This document shows, in pieces, positions 45,072 to 54,189 of a DNA stretch of 64,000 nt (position 1 is the stretch's first letter; each line of letters begins with the position of its first letter). Location of the stretch: positions 1 to 64,000 of the forward strand of contig NZ_JAFYYT010000047.1 in the NCBI RefSeq assembly GCF_017549005.1, read 5' to 3'. This stretch comes from Ruminococcus sp. Its GTDB lineage: Bacteria; Bacillota; Clostridia; Oscillospirales; Ruminococcaceae. The notes beneath the pieces are model-generated. The model saw nothing but the letters and a program-made list of their open reading frames with translations, searched no databases and was not told where the DNA came from. Position numbers and translations under genes: made by a program.

Positions 45072-45278
45072 ATGGCTAAAATGACAGTAATTACCGAGCG
45101 CTGCAAGGGCTGCGGTCTGTGTACTGCTGCCTGTCCCAAGAAGATCGTTGCACTTCAGAAGGAAAAGCGTAACAAGAAGGGATATTTTTACGCAGAATGC
45201 ACCGATCAGTCAGCGTGCATAAGCTGTGCAATGTGTGCAACTATGTGCCCCGACTGCGCTATCGTTATTGAAAAATAA
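45072..45278 (+). CDS. 2-oxoacid:ferredoxin oxidoreductase, ferredoxin-like delta subunit
   Basis: 68 residues with two 4Fe-4S motifs: CKGCGLCTAACP (about residues 12-23) and CISCAMCATMCP (about 47-58). It passes electrons from the TPP enzyme to ferredoxin. AAAGGAG precedes the ATG by 9 bases. First of four subunit genes in order delta-alpha-beta-gamma. Confidence 0.93.
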   Translation: MAKMTVITERCKGCGLCTAACPKKIVALQKEKRNKKGYFYAECTDQSACISCAMCATMCPDCAIVIEK

Positions 45279-45308
45279 TCTATATTCGTTGAAAGGAGCT
45301 GTTTAGCT

Positions 45309-46367
45309 TTGGAAAGAAATCTTATGAAGGGTAACGAAGCGCTGGCAGAGGCTGCTATCAGAGCAGGCTGTAAATGCTTCTTCGGATATCCTATCACTCC
45401 TCAGACAGAGCTTGCCGCTTATATGGCAAAGCGTATGCATAAGGCAGGCGGCGTATTCTTACAGGCAGAGTCCGAGATCGCTGCTATCAACATGGTACTC
45501 GGAGCTGCTTCCACAGGCGTCCGTGCAATGACATCTTCGTCCTCACCCGGAATCTCACTCAAGAGCGAGGGCGTATCATACATAGCAGGTTCAGATCTTC
45601 CTGCTGTAATCATCAACGTAGAGAGAGGCGGCCCTGGTCTCGGCGGTATCCAGCCTTCACAGGCTGACTACTGGCAGGCAACAAAGGCTCTCGGCCACGG
45701 CGACTTCCAGCTTCTCGTATACGCTCCTGCGTCCGTACAGGAAATGGTAGACTACGTTGTAAAGGCATTCGACCGTGCCGACAAGTACCGTATGCCTGCA
45801 ATGATCCTTGCAGACGGACTTCTCGGACAGATGATGGAGCCTGTTACATTCCCCGAGATCAATCCCGAGGCTTACGACAAGAGCGGCTGGGCTGCAAACG
45901 GACACAAGATGAAGAGAGAGCACCACATCATCAACTCCCTCTACCTCAAGCCCGACGAGCTCGAGAACTCTATCCTCGAGCGCTACAAGAAGTACGATAT
46001 CATCAAGGAAACAGAGACAGAAGCTGAGCTCTATCTCACAGAGGACTGCGATATACTGGTATGTGCATTCGGCGCAACAGCAAGAGTCGTAAAGTCTGCT
46101 GTAAACGACGCAAGAGCACAGGGCATCAAGGCAGGTCTCTTCCGTCCCAAGACACTGTGGCCGTTCCCTGTAAAGGAGATCAACGAGGCTGCAAAGAACG
46201 CAAAGAAGCTTCTCAGCGTAGAGATGTCAATGGGACAGATGATAGACGATATCAAACTCGCTATCAACTGCTCAAAGCCTGTAGAGTTCTTCGGAAGAAC
46301 AGGCGGCGTTATCCCTTCACCTGCTGAGGTGCTGGGCGAGATCAAGAGAATGGGAGGTGCCCTCTGA
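45309..46367 (+). CDS. 2-oxoacid:ferredoxin oxidoreductase, alpha subunit (VorB/KorA type)
   Basis: 352 residues from TTG 45309 with AAAGGAG upstream. Pyruvate:ferredoxin-oxidoreductase N-terminal domain: MKGNEALAEAAIRAGCKCFFGYPITPQTE, with the TPP-domain partner residues in TSSSSPGISLK and ERGGPGLGG. The oxidoreductase converts a 2-oxoacid plus CoA to acyl-CoA and CO2 with reduced ferredoxin. The sequence is most like the 3-methyl-2-oxobutanoate (VorB) or 2-oxoglutarate (KorA) group; substrate cannot be decided by eye. Its stop overlaps the next start (TGATG). Confidence 0.92.
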   Translation: MERNLMKGNEALAEAAIRAGCKCFFGYPITPQTELAAYMAKRMHKAGGVFLQAESEIAAINMVLGAASTGVRAMTSSSSPGISLKSEGVSYIAGSDLPAVIINVERGGPGLGGIQPSQADYWQATKALGHGDFQLLVYAPASVQEMVDYVVKAFDRADKYRMPAMILADGLLGQMMEPVTFPEINPEAYDKSGWAANGHKMKREHHIINSLYLKPDELENSILERYKKYDIIKETETEAELYLTEDCDILVCAFGATARVVKSAVNDARAQGIKAGLFRPKTLWPFPVKEINEAAKNAKKLLSVEMSMGQMIDDIKLAINCSKPVEFFGRTGGVIPSPAEVLGEIKRMGGAL

Positions 46368-47140
46368 TGGCTGTAGTATTTGAAAGACCAAAGTCGCTCA
46401 TCGACGTTCCTACACATTACTGCCCCGGCTGTACACACGGTATCGTACACAGGATACTCTGTGAAGTTATCGACGAAATGGGCATAGAGGGCGATACTAT
46501 AGGAGTATGTCCTGTTGGCTGCTCCGTTATGGCATATGATTATTTCAACTGTGATATGATCGAGGCTGCACACGGACGTGCACCTGCTGTAGCAACAGGC
46601 GTAAAGCGTACAAACCCCGACAAGTTCGTATTCACATATCAGGGCGACGGAGACCTCGCAGCTATCGGTACTGCCGAGACAGTTCACGTTGCAACAAGAG
46701 GCGAGAATATCGTCGTTATCTTCATCAACAACACTATCTACGGAATGACAGGCGGCCAGATGGCTCCTACAACACTTCCCGGACAGGTAACACAGACAAC
46801 ACCTTTCGGAAGAAGCCCCGAGCTTGCAGGCTATCCTGTAAAGGTATGCGAGATGCTCTCACAGCTGACAGGTACTGCATATGCAGAGCGTGTTGCAGTT
46901 GACAGCGTTCCTCACATAAAGGCAGCCAAGAAGGCTATCCGTAAGGCATTCGAGAACCAGAAGGCAGGCAAGGGCTTCTCTATCGTAGAGGTTCTTTCGA
47001 CTTGTCCCACAAACTGGGGTCTTGCACCTCTTGACGCAATCAAGAGACTTCAGGACGAAATGATCCCGTACTATCCTCTCGGCGTATACAAGGACGTAGA
47101 AGAGGGAGTATTCCCCAAGACAGAAGGAGGTAATGAGTAA
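46367..47140 (+). CDS. 2-oxoacid:ferredoxin oxidoreductase, beta (TPP-binding) subunit
   Basis: 257 residues. TPP-binding motif starting at GDGDLAAIG and continuing to NNTIYGMTGGQMAPTT (about residues 88-130), and Cys-containing HYCPGCTHGIVHR (about 16-28). Forms the catalytic core with the alpha subunit. One-base overlaps with both neighbours (TGATG, TAATG) show tight coupling. Confidence 0.94.
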   Translation: MAVVFERPKSLIDVPTHYCPGCTHGIVHRILCEVIDEMGIEGDTIGVCPVGCSVMAYDYFNCDMIEAAHGRAPAVATGVKRTNPDKFVFTYQGDGDLAAIGTAETVHVATRGENIVVIFINNTIYGMTGGQMAPTTLPGQVTQTTPFGRSPELAGYPVKVCEMLSQLTGTAYAERVAVDSVPHIKAAKKAIRKAFENQKAGKGFSIVEVLSTCPTNWGLAPLDAIKRLQDEMIPYYPLGVYKDVEEGVFPKTEGGNE

Positions 47141-47673
47141 TGGCTACTACAGAGATCCTTCTTGCAGGCTTCGGCGGACAGGGTATCCTTTTCGCAGGAA
47201 AGATCCTTGCATACTGCGGACTTATGGACAATAAGGAGCTCTCATGGCTCCCTTCATACGGTCCTGAGATGAGAGGCGGTACCTGCAACTGTTCAGTTAC
47301 TATTTCCGATGATCCTATCGGTTCACCTCTTGTACTCACACCGCATCTTCTTATTGCAATGAACCAGCCCTCATTTGACAAGTTCGTAAGCTGTGTACGT
47401 CCCGGCGGCAAGGTGTTCTTCGACAGCACCATGATCGAGCCCGAGACAGACAGAACAGATATCGAGCTTTACGGTATCCCGTCACAGCAGATGGCTGATG
47501 ACAATAACCTCAAGGGCGGCTCAAATATCATACTTCTCGGCAAGCTCCTCAAGGAGACAAACATCTGCTCGCTTGAGACAATGCAGAAGGCTATCGAGAA
47601 AGTCGTACCTCCCAAGAAGGCAGCACTTATCCCCAACAACTTCAAGGCTATCGACCTCGGCATGAACGCATAA
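47140..47673 (+). CDS. 2-oxoacid:ferredoxin oxidoreductase, gamma subunit
   Basis: 177 residues with the family signature LLAGFGGQGILFAGKILA (about residues 6-23) and PSYGPEMRGGTCNCSV (about 44-59). It completes the four-subunit enzyme. Start follows GGAGG and overlaps the beta-subunit stop. A strong terminator ends the operon. Confidence 0.94.
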   Translation: MATTEILLAGFGGQGILFAGKILAYCGLMDNKELSWLPSYGPEMRGGTCNCSVTISDDPIGSPLVLTPHLLIAMNQPSFDKFVSCVRPGGKVFFDSTMIEPETDRTDIELYGIPSQQMADDNNLKGGSNIILLGKLLKETNICSLETMQKAIEKVVPPKKAALIPNNFKAIDLGMNA

Positions 47674-47677
47674 GATA

Positions 47678-47709
47678 AAAAGGCTATCGGAAAACCGATA
47701 GCCTTTTTT
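47678..47709 (+). terminator. Terminator of the oxidoreductase operon
   Basis: 12-bp stem AAAGGCTATCGG/CCGATAGCCTTT, loop AAAA, T-run. Confidence 0.93.
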
Positions 47710-47727
47710 GCAGGGGCGCACAGTCAA

Positions 47728-47756
47728 TTGACATCAACTTCCTTTTATGTTATAAT
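47728..47756 (+). promoter_or_regulatory. Promoter for the alpha/beta hydrolase gene
   Basis: Consensus TTGACA (47728-47733), 17-bp spacer, TATAAT (47751-47756). Confidence 0.85.
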
Positions 47757-47818
47757 ATGTACACTATGCCGCATAAAACGGCAAATACAAGGACATGAGA
47801 CATAAAGGAGAAAAGGAT

Positions 47819-48880
47819 ATGGGAGTTGTCAGGAAGATTTTTAAGGTGATAGGAAGAATACTGCTTGTACTGCTGATACTTATAGTTATCGCAATAATAG
47901 CAAGCTTTATTTATCAGAAGATCGCGCAGAAAAAGGACAGGGAGCTCCTTGAAAGGGATGGCTTCAGCCACCTGTACGACGCAGGCGACTATAAAATGAA
48001 CATCAACATCTACGGCGAGGGCGAGAACAAGATAATCGTTATGCCCGGCAACGGTCATGCGGAGTTCACCGTGGACATGAAGAAGTTTTCGGAGCACCTC
48101 AGCGACGATATAAGCCTTGTGGTCGTTACCCGTCCCGGGTACGGGCTTTGCGGAGAAACAAAACATGACGTCACGACCGAGTACATAGTTGACAGCACAC
48201 GTACCGCACTGAAAAACGCAGGAGTTGAAGCTCCATACATACTTATGCCTCATTCCCTCAGCGGAATCTACGGCACCTACTGGGAGAACACCTATCCCGA
48301 CGAGGTATCGGGAGTTATCTTCCTTGATTCCGTCAATGAAGCATACCCCGAGCTGACCGACGAGGAGCTTAAAGAGACTACTTCGGGCTTAATGTTCGGC
48401 GTCACTAAATTCCTGTACAAATCAGGCGTTTTAAGAGCTATAAACGATATCACAAGCAAAGACAGCTCCGATGAATACGCAAAGGACGCAAATGCACTGT
48501 TTGCACTGAATCCGCCTGCATTTTCAAAGTCTCATATCAGCGAGATGAAGAACTTCAACAGTAACATGAAAACAGCATGGGCTTCCATAAAGTCCAACGA
48601 TATCCCGAAGATATACATTTCCACCAACTATCAGACAATTCAGGACGTAAGGGACTACCTGATGTTCATGGACGGCGAAGTTGACGAAGCCAAGGCGCAG
48701 GAATGGTTCGGGGACGAGCAGTCGGACAGAGAGATGGAATACCGCACAAACAGAAGCAAATACATTGAAAAGGTAGGCAACTGCAAGGAAGTGAATATTT
48801 CCGGAAGCCACTTTATCTACGAGCAGAAACCCGATGAGGTGGCAAAGGTCATAAAAGAATTTGCTGACAGCATAAAATAA
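47819..48880 (+). CDS. Membrane-anchored alpha/beta hydrolase
   Basis: 353 residues from ATG 47819 (AAAGGAG 8 bases upstream; ATG 47795 lies before it). One N-terminal membrane helix (about residues 9-31), then an alpha/beta-hydrolase domain facing outside: oxyanion region MPGNGHAEF (about 73), nucleophile Ser in MPHSLSGIYG (about 143-152), and probable catalytic His in SGSHFIYEQ (about 327). Substrate unknown. Transcribed alone; downstream lies an exceptionally long hairpin. Confidence 0.85.
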   Translation: MGVVRKIFKVIGRILLVLLILIVIAIIASFIYQKIAQKKDRELLERDGFSHLYDAGDYKMNINIYGEGENKIIVMPGNGHAEFTVDMKKFSEHLSDDISLVVVTRPGYGLCGETKHDVTTEYIVDSTRTALKNAGVEAPYILMPHSLSGIYGTYWENTYPDEVSGVIFLDSVNEAYPELTDEELKETTSGLMFGVTKFLYKSGVLRAINDITSKDSSDEYAKDANALFALNPPAFSKSHISEMKNFNSNMKTAWASIKSNDIPKIYISTNYQTIQDVRDYLMFMDGEVDEAKAQEWFGDEQSDREMEYRTNRSKYIEKVGNCKEVNISGSHFIYEQKPDEVAKVIKEFADSIK

Positions 48881-49011
48881 AAAACGGACAGGTATATGCG
48901 TGATACTCGTAAAGAAGTGTATATGGGACTTATCGGGGGAAAGGTTATCCCCCGAATAAATCTCACAAATACTTCTCTGTGCGTAACACACATATACCTG
49001 TCTCGTTTTTT
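48881..49011. terminator. Long imperfect hairpin (about 130 nt) between converging genes
   Basis: Outer arms 48881-48902 and 48987-49009 pair over 12 consecutive bases (GACAGGTATATG) plus flanks, with one mismatch and one bulge. Inner arms AGAAGT/ACTTCT (48913-48918, 48971-48976) and a GC-rich core CGGGGGA/TCCCCCG extended by UUAU/AUAA (about 48924-48964) continue the stem. It ends in CGTTTTTT on the plus side and has AAAA at the other edge, so it can act as a bidirectional terminator, but it is far longer than needed. Confidence 0.8.
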
Positions 49012-49969
49012 ATCTGTGATGAACGTGATGGCCTACGCTGCCGCCGTGATGGCCGCCTCCGCCGTGAAATCCGCCGCCCCTGCTTCCGCCCGAGCTGCTT
49101 TCAATTCTTGTCTTTGTGGTGTGAGTTCCCTGGAATATATCCGCATTCTGCGTGAGGTTTATCGCGTCGCTTGCAAGATATATCCTCGGGTTGGTCTTGC
49201 TCTTGAACTTATAATTATGCTTTGAGACAAGATAGATAATAAGCGTTACAAGAGCACCTATAAGCTCAGAAATGATAAGGACCACCCATTTTTTTGACGG
49301 AGGAGCGCTTTTTGTGACAAATGTCTCGCCGTTTTTCATATATACATAAACGGGCGGGTCTGCTGTAGGCTCGTGGAAATAGCTCTCTCTCGGAGTGCTT
49401 GTGTTGTAGTAGTCCACATAATAGCAGAACTTCGAGATAGCCTCGCCGATCTTTTTAGGGTCGAGGGGCTCAGAGGAGCTCGACGAGGGGAGGTACGAGT
49501 CGAGCAGACTGAAAATGCTGTCGCATATTGAATCCGTAAAAATAAGATTAGTCCTTGCGCTTGTAGCAATATCGTCAGATGCAGGACTTTTGCCCGATAT
49601 GTCAAGATAGTACAGAATGCCGTCGGTATTTTCGCCGAAAACGCTGTTCAACTCATTTGTTGTGAAATTGCATACCATATCGTCAGTGTAATGGCTCCTG
49701 CTGCTGTCGGGTAGGAACACGAGGATATTCATATTGTTTTTCCTTGCACACTCCTGTATCTCGTCATTGAGGGACCACAGCAGTGACTGGTCGCCTGCAA
49801 AGAGCCCGTGCTCGTCGATGATACCGGACTTTGAAATATCGTCGTCCGAAAAGCCTTTATAGAGGTTTTGAGAGCTTGTATTTGCTACAAACGAATCAAA
49901 GAGGAACAATCCCACTATCAATGCGACTATAGTGATAAAGACTGTCAGTGCTGAACCTGCTTTTTTCAT
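49010..49969 (-). CDS. TPM-domain-like membrane protein with Gly/His-rich tail
   Basis: 319 residues. Membrane helix at about 9-28, an extracellular domain with GIIDEHGLFAGDQSLLWSLNDEIQECARKNN-like pattern typical of TPM (YgcG/psbQ-assembly) domains, a second helix (about 235-257), and a tail rich in Gly, Ser and His that ends GHHVHHR. TPM proteins with such tails often occur with zinc-ribbon or LemA partners; here the start overlaps the stop of the upstream zinc-ribbon gene by 4 bases. Role unknown; membrane homeostasis is only an inference. Confidence 0.75.
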   Translation of the reverse strand: MKKAGSALTVFITIVALIVGLFLFDSFVANTSSQNLYKGFSDDDISKSGIIDEHGLFAGDQSLLWSLNDEIQECARKNNMNILVFLPDSSRSHYTDDMVCNFTTNELNSVFGENTDGILYYLDISGKSPASDDIATSARTNLIFTDSICDSIFSLLDSYLPSSSSSEPLDPKKIGEAISKFCYYVDYYNTSTPRESYFHEPTADPPVYVYMKNGETFVTKSAPPSKKWVVLIISELIGALVTLIIYLVSKHNYKFKSKTNPRIYLASDAINLTQNADIFQGTHTTKTRIESSSGGSRGGGFHGGGGHHGGSVGHHVHHR

Positions 49970-51024
49970 ATTGTGAAAGCACCCCCTATAAACATACCTG
50001 CGAGGGCGACTGCAGCCCCTATGATACCGCTGACGAGCGCCAGCTTCGGCTTTGACAGAGGCGGAGTGCCTGCCAGCTTTCCTGTCTGACCGTTGATAGC
50101 AAATTCATACACCTTGCCCTTGTACATATAGGACATGAACCATACAGGGAGCATGGTGTACTTCCAGTCTGTCTGCGAAATATTGTAGTTCTGTGCAAGG
50201 GGAGTAACAGTGGTATAGCCTGATATGCTTTCCTTTATGAGGGAAGAGCACGCCTGAGTGGAGCGCTCGCGTATCCTCGGGAATACCTGTTTCTTGTCCA
50301 CGTCGTACTTGTCGGCAAAGAAGCCGCTGAGGTAGGACATGGAGAAGTCCTTGAGGTCCTTGTAGTCGAAGGGCTCGATAGCCTCCATGAGTAGGTCGTC
50401 TATTTTAGTCTCGCCGTCTGCGGGGACTCCGCGGGTGACGAGATTGCCTCTGCGGACGATGTGGTAGGTGCTTGTTTCGGTATATCTGTAATTGCCCGAT
50501 GTCCAGTGGCGGACCTTCTTGCCTGTAGCGGAGTAATCCACATTGATATGGCAGTCCGCTATCCAGAACGGGACATAGAGGCCCGTGAGCTTTTCAAGCT
50601 GCTGTTCGGACTTGAAGTCCTTGGGAACGAACAGGCGCTTGCCTATCCATTTCTTGAAGTCGTCGATAGCGTTTTCTCTTGTGAGCTTGAAGCCGATGAC
50701 CTTGTCCGGCTTGAACTCGCCTCCCATTTTTCCTGCGAGGATAACGGGATTGTGGCAGTAATAGCAGAACGTAGCGGTCTGCTGGTCGTCAGCCATTATC
50801 TCGGCGCCGCAGCTGTCGCAGCGGTACAGATGGGTGTGGTTCTCGAAGTCCTCCTTGACCTGCACAGCCTCCTGAGGTATGCTGTTCTCGGTTTTGGCGC
50901 AGAGCTTTCTTATCTCTTCGACAGTAAACGAACTGAGGCAATACTCGCAGGTGAGCTTTTGCTGCTGCGGGTCGAATTTCAGGTCTGCACAGCAGTTCGG
51001 ACAGGTGTACTTAACTGATTCCAA
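49966..51024 (-). CDS. Zinc-ribbon membrane protein
   Basis: 352 residues from TTG 51024-51022 (AAAGGAG 8 bases upstream); the frame to 51114 lacks an SD. Two zinc ribbons at the N-terminus: CPNC...CEYC (about residues 8-32) and CDSCG...CYYCHNP (about 64-90). A middle domain of about 200 residues contains PFWIADCHINVDYSATGKK, and one or two membrane helices close the C-terminus. Similar proteins (TFIIB-type zinc finger family) are common in Clostridia without known role. Co-transcribed with the TPM-like gene. Confidence 0.8.
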   Translation of the reverse strand: MESVKYTCPNCCADLKFDPQQQKLTCEYCLSSFTVEEIRKLCAKTENSIPQEAVQVKEDFENHTHLYRCDSCGAEIMADDQQTATFCYYCHNPVILAGKMGGEFKPDKVIGFKLTRENAIDDFKKWIGKRLFVPKDFKSEQQLEKLTGLYVPFWIADCHINVDYSATGKKVRHWTSGNYRYTETSTYHIVRRGNLVTRGVPADGETKIDDLLMEAIEPFDYKDLKDFSMSYLSGFFADKYDVDKKQVFPRIRERSTQACSSLIKESISGYTTVTPLAQNYNISQTDWKYTMLPVWFMSYMYKGKVYEFAINGQTGKLAGTPPLSKPKLALVSGIIGAAVALAGMFIGGAFTI

Positions 51025-51202
51025 TAGCCTATCTCCTTTCCTCAGCGCATAAAGCGCGGAAGTAACCCTAAAAATATCATGTATCGGCACTGACCGACAA
51101 ATATATATTAACATATTCCGCTGTTTTTTTCAAGAGAAAAGAGTCAATATTTACAGCTTATTAATCAATGTTCCCGAAAGTATAATGCATATGGTTTTAT
51201 AC

Positions 51203-51231
51203 TTGACAAAAAAGGCGAAATCACGTATAAT
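51203..51231 (+). promoter_or_regulatory. Promoter for citrate synthase
   Basis: Consensus TTGACA (51203-51208), 17-bp spacer, TATAAT (51226-51231). Confidence 0.85.
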
Positions 51232-51287
51232 TGTAGTACATACTATTGTCAGTAAAAAACGCAGTAAAGAAAGGGATGACGATACCG

Positions 51288-52655
51288 ATGAGATACAAAT
51301 TTTCAGAGCTTACCCCCGAAATAATCCACCTTGCAGATATGTCACTGGAGGGCTACAGGATAGACCCGGAGCTTTACACACAGTACGACGTAAAACGCGG
51401 ACTCCGCGATATAAACGGCAACGGAGTTGTGGCAGGACTTACTAATATCAGTACGATAAAGGTCCTTGAAATAGGCGACGGGATGCCGAATCACGGCGAC
51501 GGCAAGCTTTATTACCGCGGAATAGATGTAGAAGATATCGTCGCAGGCTTTATAAAGGAAAAGCGTTTCGGCTACGAGGAGACCGTGTACCTCCTCCTTT
51601 TCGGAAAAATGCCATCTGAGCATGAACTCATGGAGTTCAGGAAGATACTTGCGGAGTTCCGCGAGCTCCCGTCCAACTTCATGAGAGATGTTATCATGAA
51701 AGCTCCCACGGACAACATGATGAATACCCTTGCCAAGAGCGTCCTTGCGCTGTATTCCTACGATGACAAGGCTAACGATATATCCATACCGAACGTACTG
51801 CGTCAGAGCATAGAGCTCATAACACTGTTCCCCGTGATATCAGTGTATGCATACCACGCCTACAATTACGCAAGGCTTGGCGGGGACCTGTTCATACACA
51901 GTCCGAGGCCCGAGCTTTCCATAGCCGAGAATATACTCTATATGCTCCGCGAGGACGGAAAGTATACCGAGCTGGAAGCGCGTATACTCGACCTTGCACT
52001 GGTGCTCCACGCAGAGCACGGCGGCGGAAACAACTCCACCTTTACGGTGCACGTCGTATCGTCCTCGGGAACGGATACCTATTCAGCCATAGCAGCTGCG
52101 CTGGGCTCGCTGAAAGGACCAAAGCACGGCGGAGCCAATATCAAGGTCGCAATGATGTTCGACGACATGAAGGAGAACGTGAAGGACTGGACGGACGAGA
52201 AAGAGGTAAAGGACTACCTCCGCAGGCTCCTTCACAAGGAAGCCTTCGACCATTCGGGACTTATATACGGCATGGGACACGCTGTATATTCCCAGTCCGA
52301 CCCGAGAGCAAAGGTATTCAAGAGCTTTGTTGAGTCGCTCAGCTCCGAAAAGGGCAGGCACGATGAATTTGCCCTGTATTCGCTGGTAGAGCTTCTTGCC
52401 CCGGAGGTCATCGCCGAGGAGCGCCGCATATACAAGGGAGTATGCGCCAACGTTGACTTCTACAGCGGATTTGTATACCGTATGCTCGGCATACCCGACG
52501 AGCTGTTCACTCCCCTGTTCGCAACATCAAGGATAGCAGGCTGGTCAGCCCACAGAATAGAGGAGCTCATCAATTCCAACAAGATAATCCGACCTGCGTA
52601 CAAGGCTATATCGCCTATGCGCGAATATACCGACATGGAAAACAGAATGGACTGA
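51288..52655 (+). CDS. Citrate synthase
   Basis: 455 residues from ATG 51288, the most sensible start behind AAAGGG, though spacing is long (13 bases) and ATG 51276 or TTG 51246 remain possible. It condenses acetyl-CoA with oxaloacetate. Motifs: YDVKRGLRDINGNGVVAGLTNIS near the N-terminus, YRGIDVEDI, catalytic His region LVLHAEHGGGNNSTF (about 243-257), GPKHGGANIK (about 281), and GMGHAVYSQSDPRA (about 329-342). In the absence of other TCA genes nearby it probably supplies 2-oxoglutarate for glutamate synthesis. Confidence 0.93.
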   Translation: MRYKFSELTPEIIHLADMSLEGYRIDPELYTQYDVKRGLRDINGNGVVAGLTNISTIKVLEIGDGMPNHGDGKLYYRGIDVEDIVAGFIKEKRFGYEETVYLLLFGKMPSEHELMEFRKILAEFRELPSNFMRDVIMKAPTDNMMNTLAKSVLALYSYDDKANDISIPNVLRQSIELITLFPVISVYAYHAYNYARLGGDLFIHSPRPELSIAENILYMLREDGKYTELEARILDLALVLHAEHGGGNNSTFTVHVVSSSGTDTYSAIAAALGSLKGPKHGGANIKVAMMFDDMKENVKDWTDEKEVKDYLRRLLHKEAFDHSGLIYGMGHAVYSQSDPRAKVFKSFVESLSSEKGRHDEFALYSLVELLAPEVIAEERRIYKGVCANVDFYSGFVYRMLGIPDELFTPLFATSRIAGWSAHRIEELINSNKIIRPAYKAISPMREYTDMENRMD

Positions 52656-52662
52656 TACAGCT

Positions 52663-52701
52663 ATGAAAAGCGGAGTACTGGCAAAATCATTCTTAATGTG
52701 A
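52663..52701 (+). other. Short in-frame ORF ending in TGA directly before the next gene
   Basis: ATG 52663 opens 12 codons (MKSGVLAKSFLM), then TGA at 52699-52701, immediately followed in the same frame by ATG 52702. Without the TGA it would extend the next protein by a plausible N-terminal segment. No good SD precedes either ATG. Confidence 0.4.
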
Positions 52702-53079
52702 ATGACATTCCCTGGGATAATATATCTGGCGGCAGGAGCTATTGATGTTATCACAAAGGAAGACATATATATGGTCCTCATTTTCCTTGAGGGACTGTGT
52801 CTTCTTGTCCTGCCGATATTCTTCCATGACAGGGAGGAAAAGCTGAAGAAACAGTTCCCCACAAAGCTTATCGCTCCCGCATATCTGATAGGCTATGCGG
52901 TAATTGTACCTGTACTTGTTTTTATTACTGATTCGCTGGATATGTATAAGCTTTTCGGTCACTATTTCCTTGCAGGTATCAGTCTTACCATAATGCTTAT
53001 CATACTTGCAGGCGGCTTTGTCTGGGCAGTTGTGATCCGCGTGATAACTGCCATAGTAAACGCGGTAAAAAAGAGATAA
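52702..53079 (+). CDS. Small membrane protein, possibly N-terminally interrupted
   Basis: 125 residues with four hydrophobic stretches (about 1-14, 20-40, 54-75 and 84-120). Not recognised. The start codon has no SD and directly follows an in-frame TGA that ends a 12-codon frame from ATG 52663. The N-terminal sequence FLM-stop-MTFPGIIYLAAG would read as a continuous membrane segment if the TGA were a sense codon. It may therefore be a gene with a nonsense mutation, a re-initiated gene, or an intact gene with a weak start. Confidence 0.6.
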   Translation: MTFPGIIYLAAGAIDVITKEDIYMVLIFLEGLCLLVLPIFFHDREEKLKKQFPTKLIAPAYLIGYAVIVPVLVFITDSLDMYKLFGHYFLAGISLTIMLIILAGGFVWAVVIRVITAIVNAVKKR

Positions 53080-53116
53080 AAAACATATTTTTATTTATAA
53101 AAGGATTGTGATTAAC

Positions 53117-54133
53117 ATGAAGAACACAGCAGAATTATTTGAATGGAAGGGCACTACCTGCGTAAAGCTAACTGCAGGCGGCTATGAAGCATGGGTAGCA
53201 AACGAGATAGGCTCCAACGTTATCCGTTTCCGCGACAACGAGAACGGCATCGAGTTTTTCCGCTTCAACCCGAAGAATACAGCCGACGCTATAAAGAAGT
53301 CGCCCGAGGTATGGGGACTTCCCACGCTGTATCTTCCCAACCGTTTTGCGGACGGAGTGCTCAGAGCCTCAGACGCTGTGTATCAGCTCCCCGTAAACGA
53401 GAAAGAGCCCTACAACAATCACATTCACGGATTTCTCCACAAGAGAGTCCATGAGGTGCTGGAGTTCAGCTCCGACGACAACTGTGCATGGGTAAAGACG
53501 AGATACGTCTACGATGAGAAGGACGAGTTCTTCGAGTTCCTTCCCGTAAGATTCACTGTAGAGTACACATTCACTCTTTCCGAGCAGGGACTCGAGCAGA
53601 ATATCCGCTTCATGAATACTGACGGAGTAAAGATGCTCCCCATGTCACTTGCTTCGCATACCACTATCAGCGCACCTTTCGTTGACGGCGGCAAGGAGGA
53701 GGATATCCGCCTGACAGTGCCGATAGGCAAGCGCTGCGAGCTCAACGAGCGCTGCCTGCCTACTGAGCAGCTGAAGGTACCGAATATGCACGACCTCGAG
53801 TACAGGAACGGCTCGAAGCACCCTGTATTACAGGTAGTCGACAACGAGATGTACATAGGCGAGTGCACGAAGCTCGACGGCGAGGACTTCCACGGCATTA
53901 TCGCAGAGGACGTTGCCAGCGGCAAGAAGATATGCTACGAAGTATCGGAGGAGTACGGCTTCTGGATAATCTGGAACGACCGCGGCTTCAATCACTTCTT
54001 CTGCCCCGAGCCCATGACAGCAATGATAGACGCACCGAATCTCAGGCTCCCTGCTGATGTAACGGGCTACCGCGAGATAAAGCCCGGCGACACATTCGAG
54101 ACCCACGAGAGATTTTTCACCAAGCTTTCCTGA
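53117..54133 (+). CDS. Aldose 1-epimerase-like protein (galactose mutarotase fold)
   Basis: 338 residues from ATG 53117 (AAAAGGA upstream; GTG 53108 would be too close to it). Beta-sandwich mutarotase family: LYLPNRFADGVL, catalytic-type His in NNHIHGFLHKR (about 96-106), SLASHTTISAPF (about 178), and a Glu/Asp-rich C-terminal region. It probably interconverts sugar anomers, but distant members have other roles. Confidence 0.82.
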   Translation: MKNTAELFEWKGTTCVKLTAGGYEAWVANEIGSNVIRFRDNENGIEFFRFNPKNTADAIKKSPEVWGLPTLYLPNRFADGVLRASDAVYQLPVNEKEPYNNHIHGFLHKRVHEVLEFSSDDNCAWVKTRYVYDEKDEFFEFLPVRFTVEYTFTLSEQGLEQNIRFMNTDGVKMLPMSLASHTTISAPFVDGGKEEDIRLTVPIGKRCELNERCLPTEQLKVPNMHDLEYRNGSKHPVLQVVDNEMYIGECTKLDGEDFHGIIAEDVASGKKICYEVSEEYGFWIIWNDRGFNHFFCPEPMTAMIDAPNLRLPADVTGYREIKPGDTFETHERFFTKLS

Positions 54134-54189
54134 CATAACACGACTATACGCAAAAACTATCATACAATAATTGCAAGAGGAGATGCAGC

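Noticed and set aside
45309-47673. Novel arrangement of the 2-oxoacid:ferredoxin oxidoreductase genes
   Set aside because: The order delta-alpha-beta-gamma with one-base overlaps is ordinary for Clostridia.
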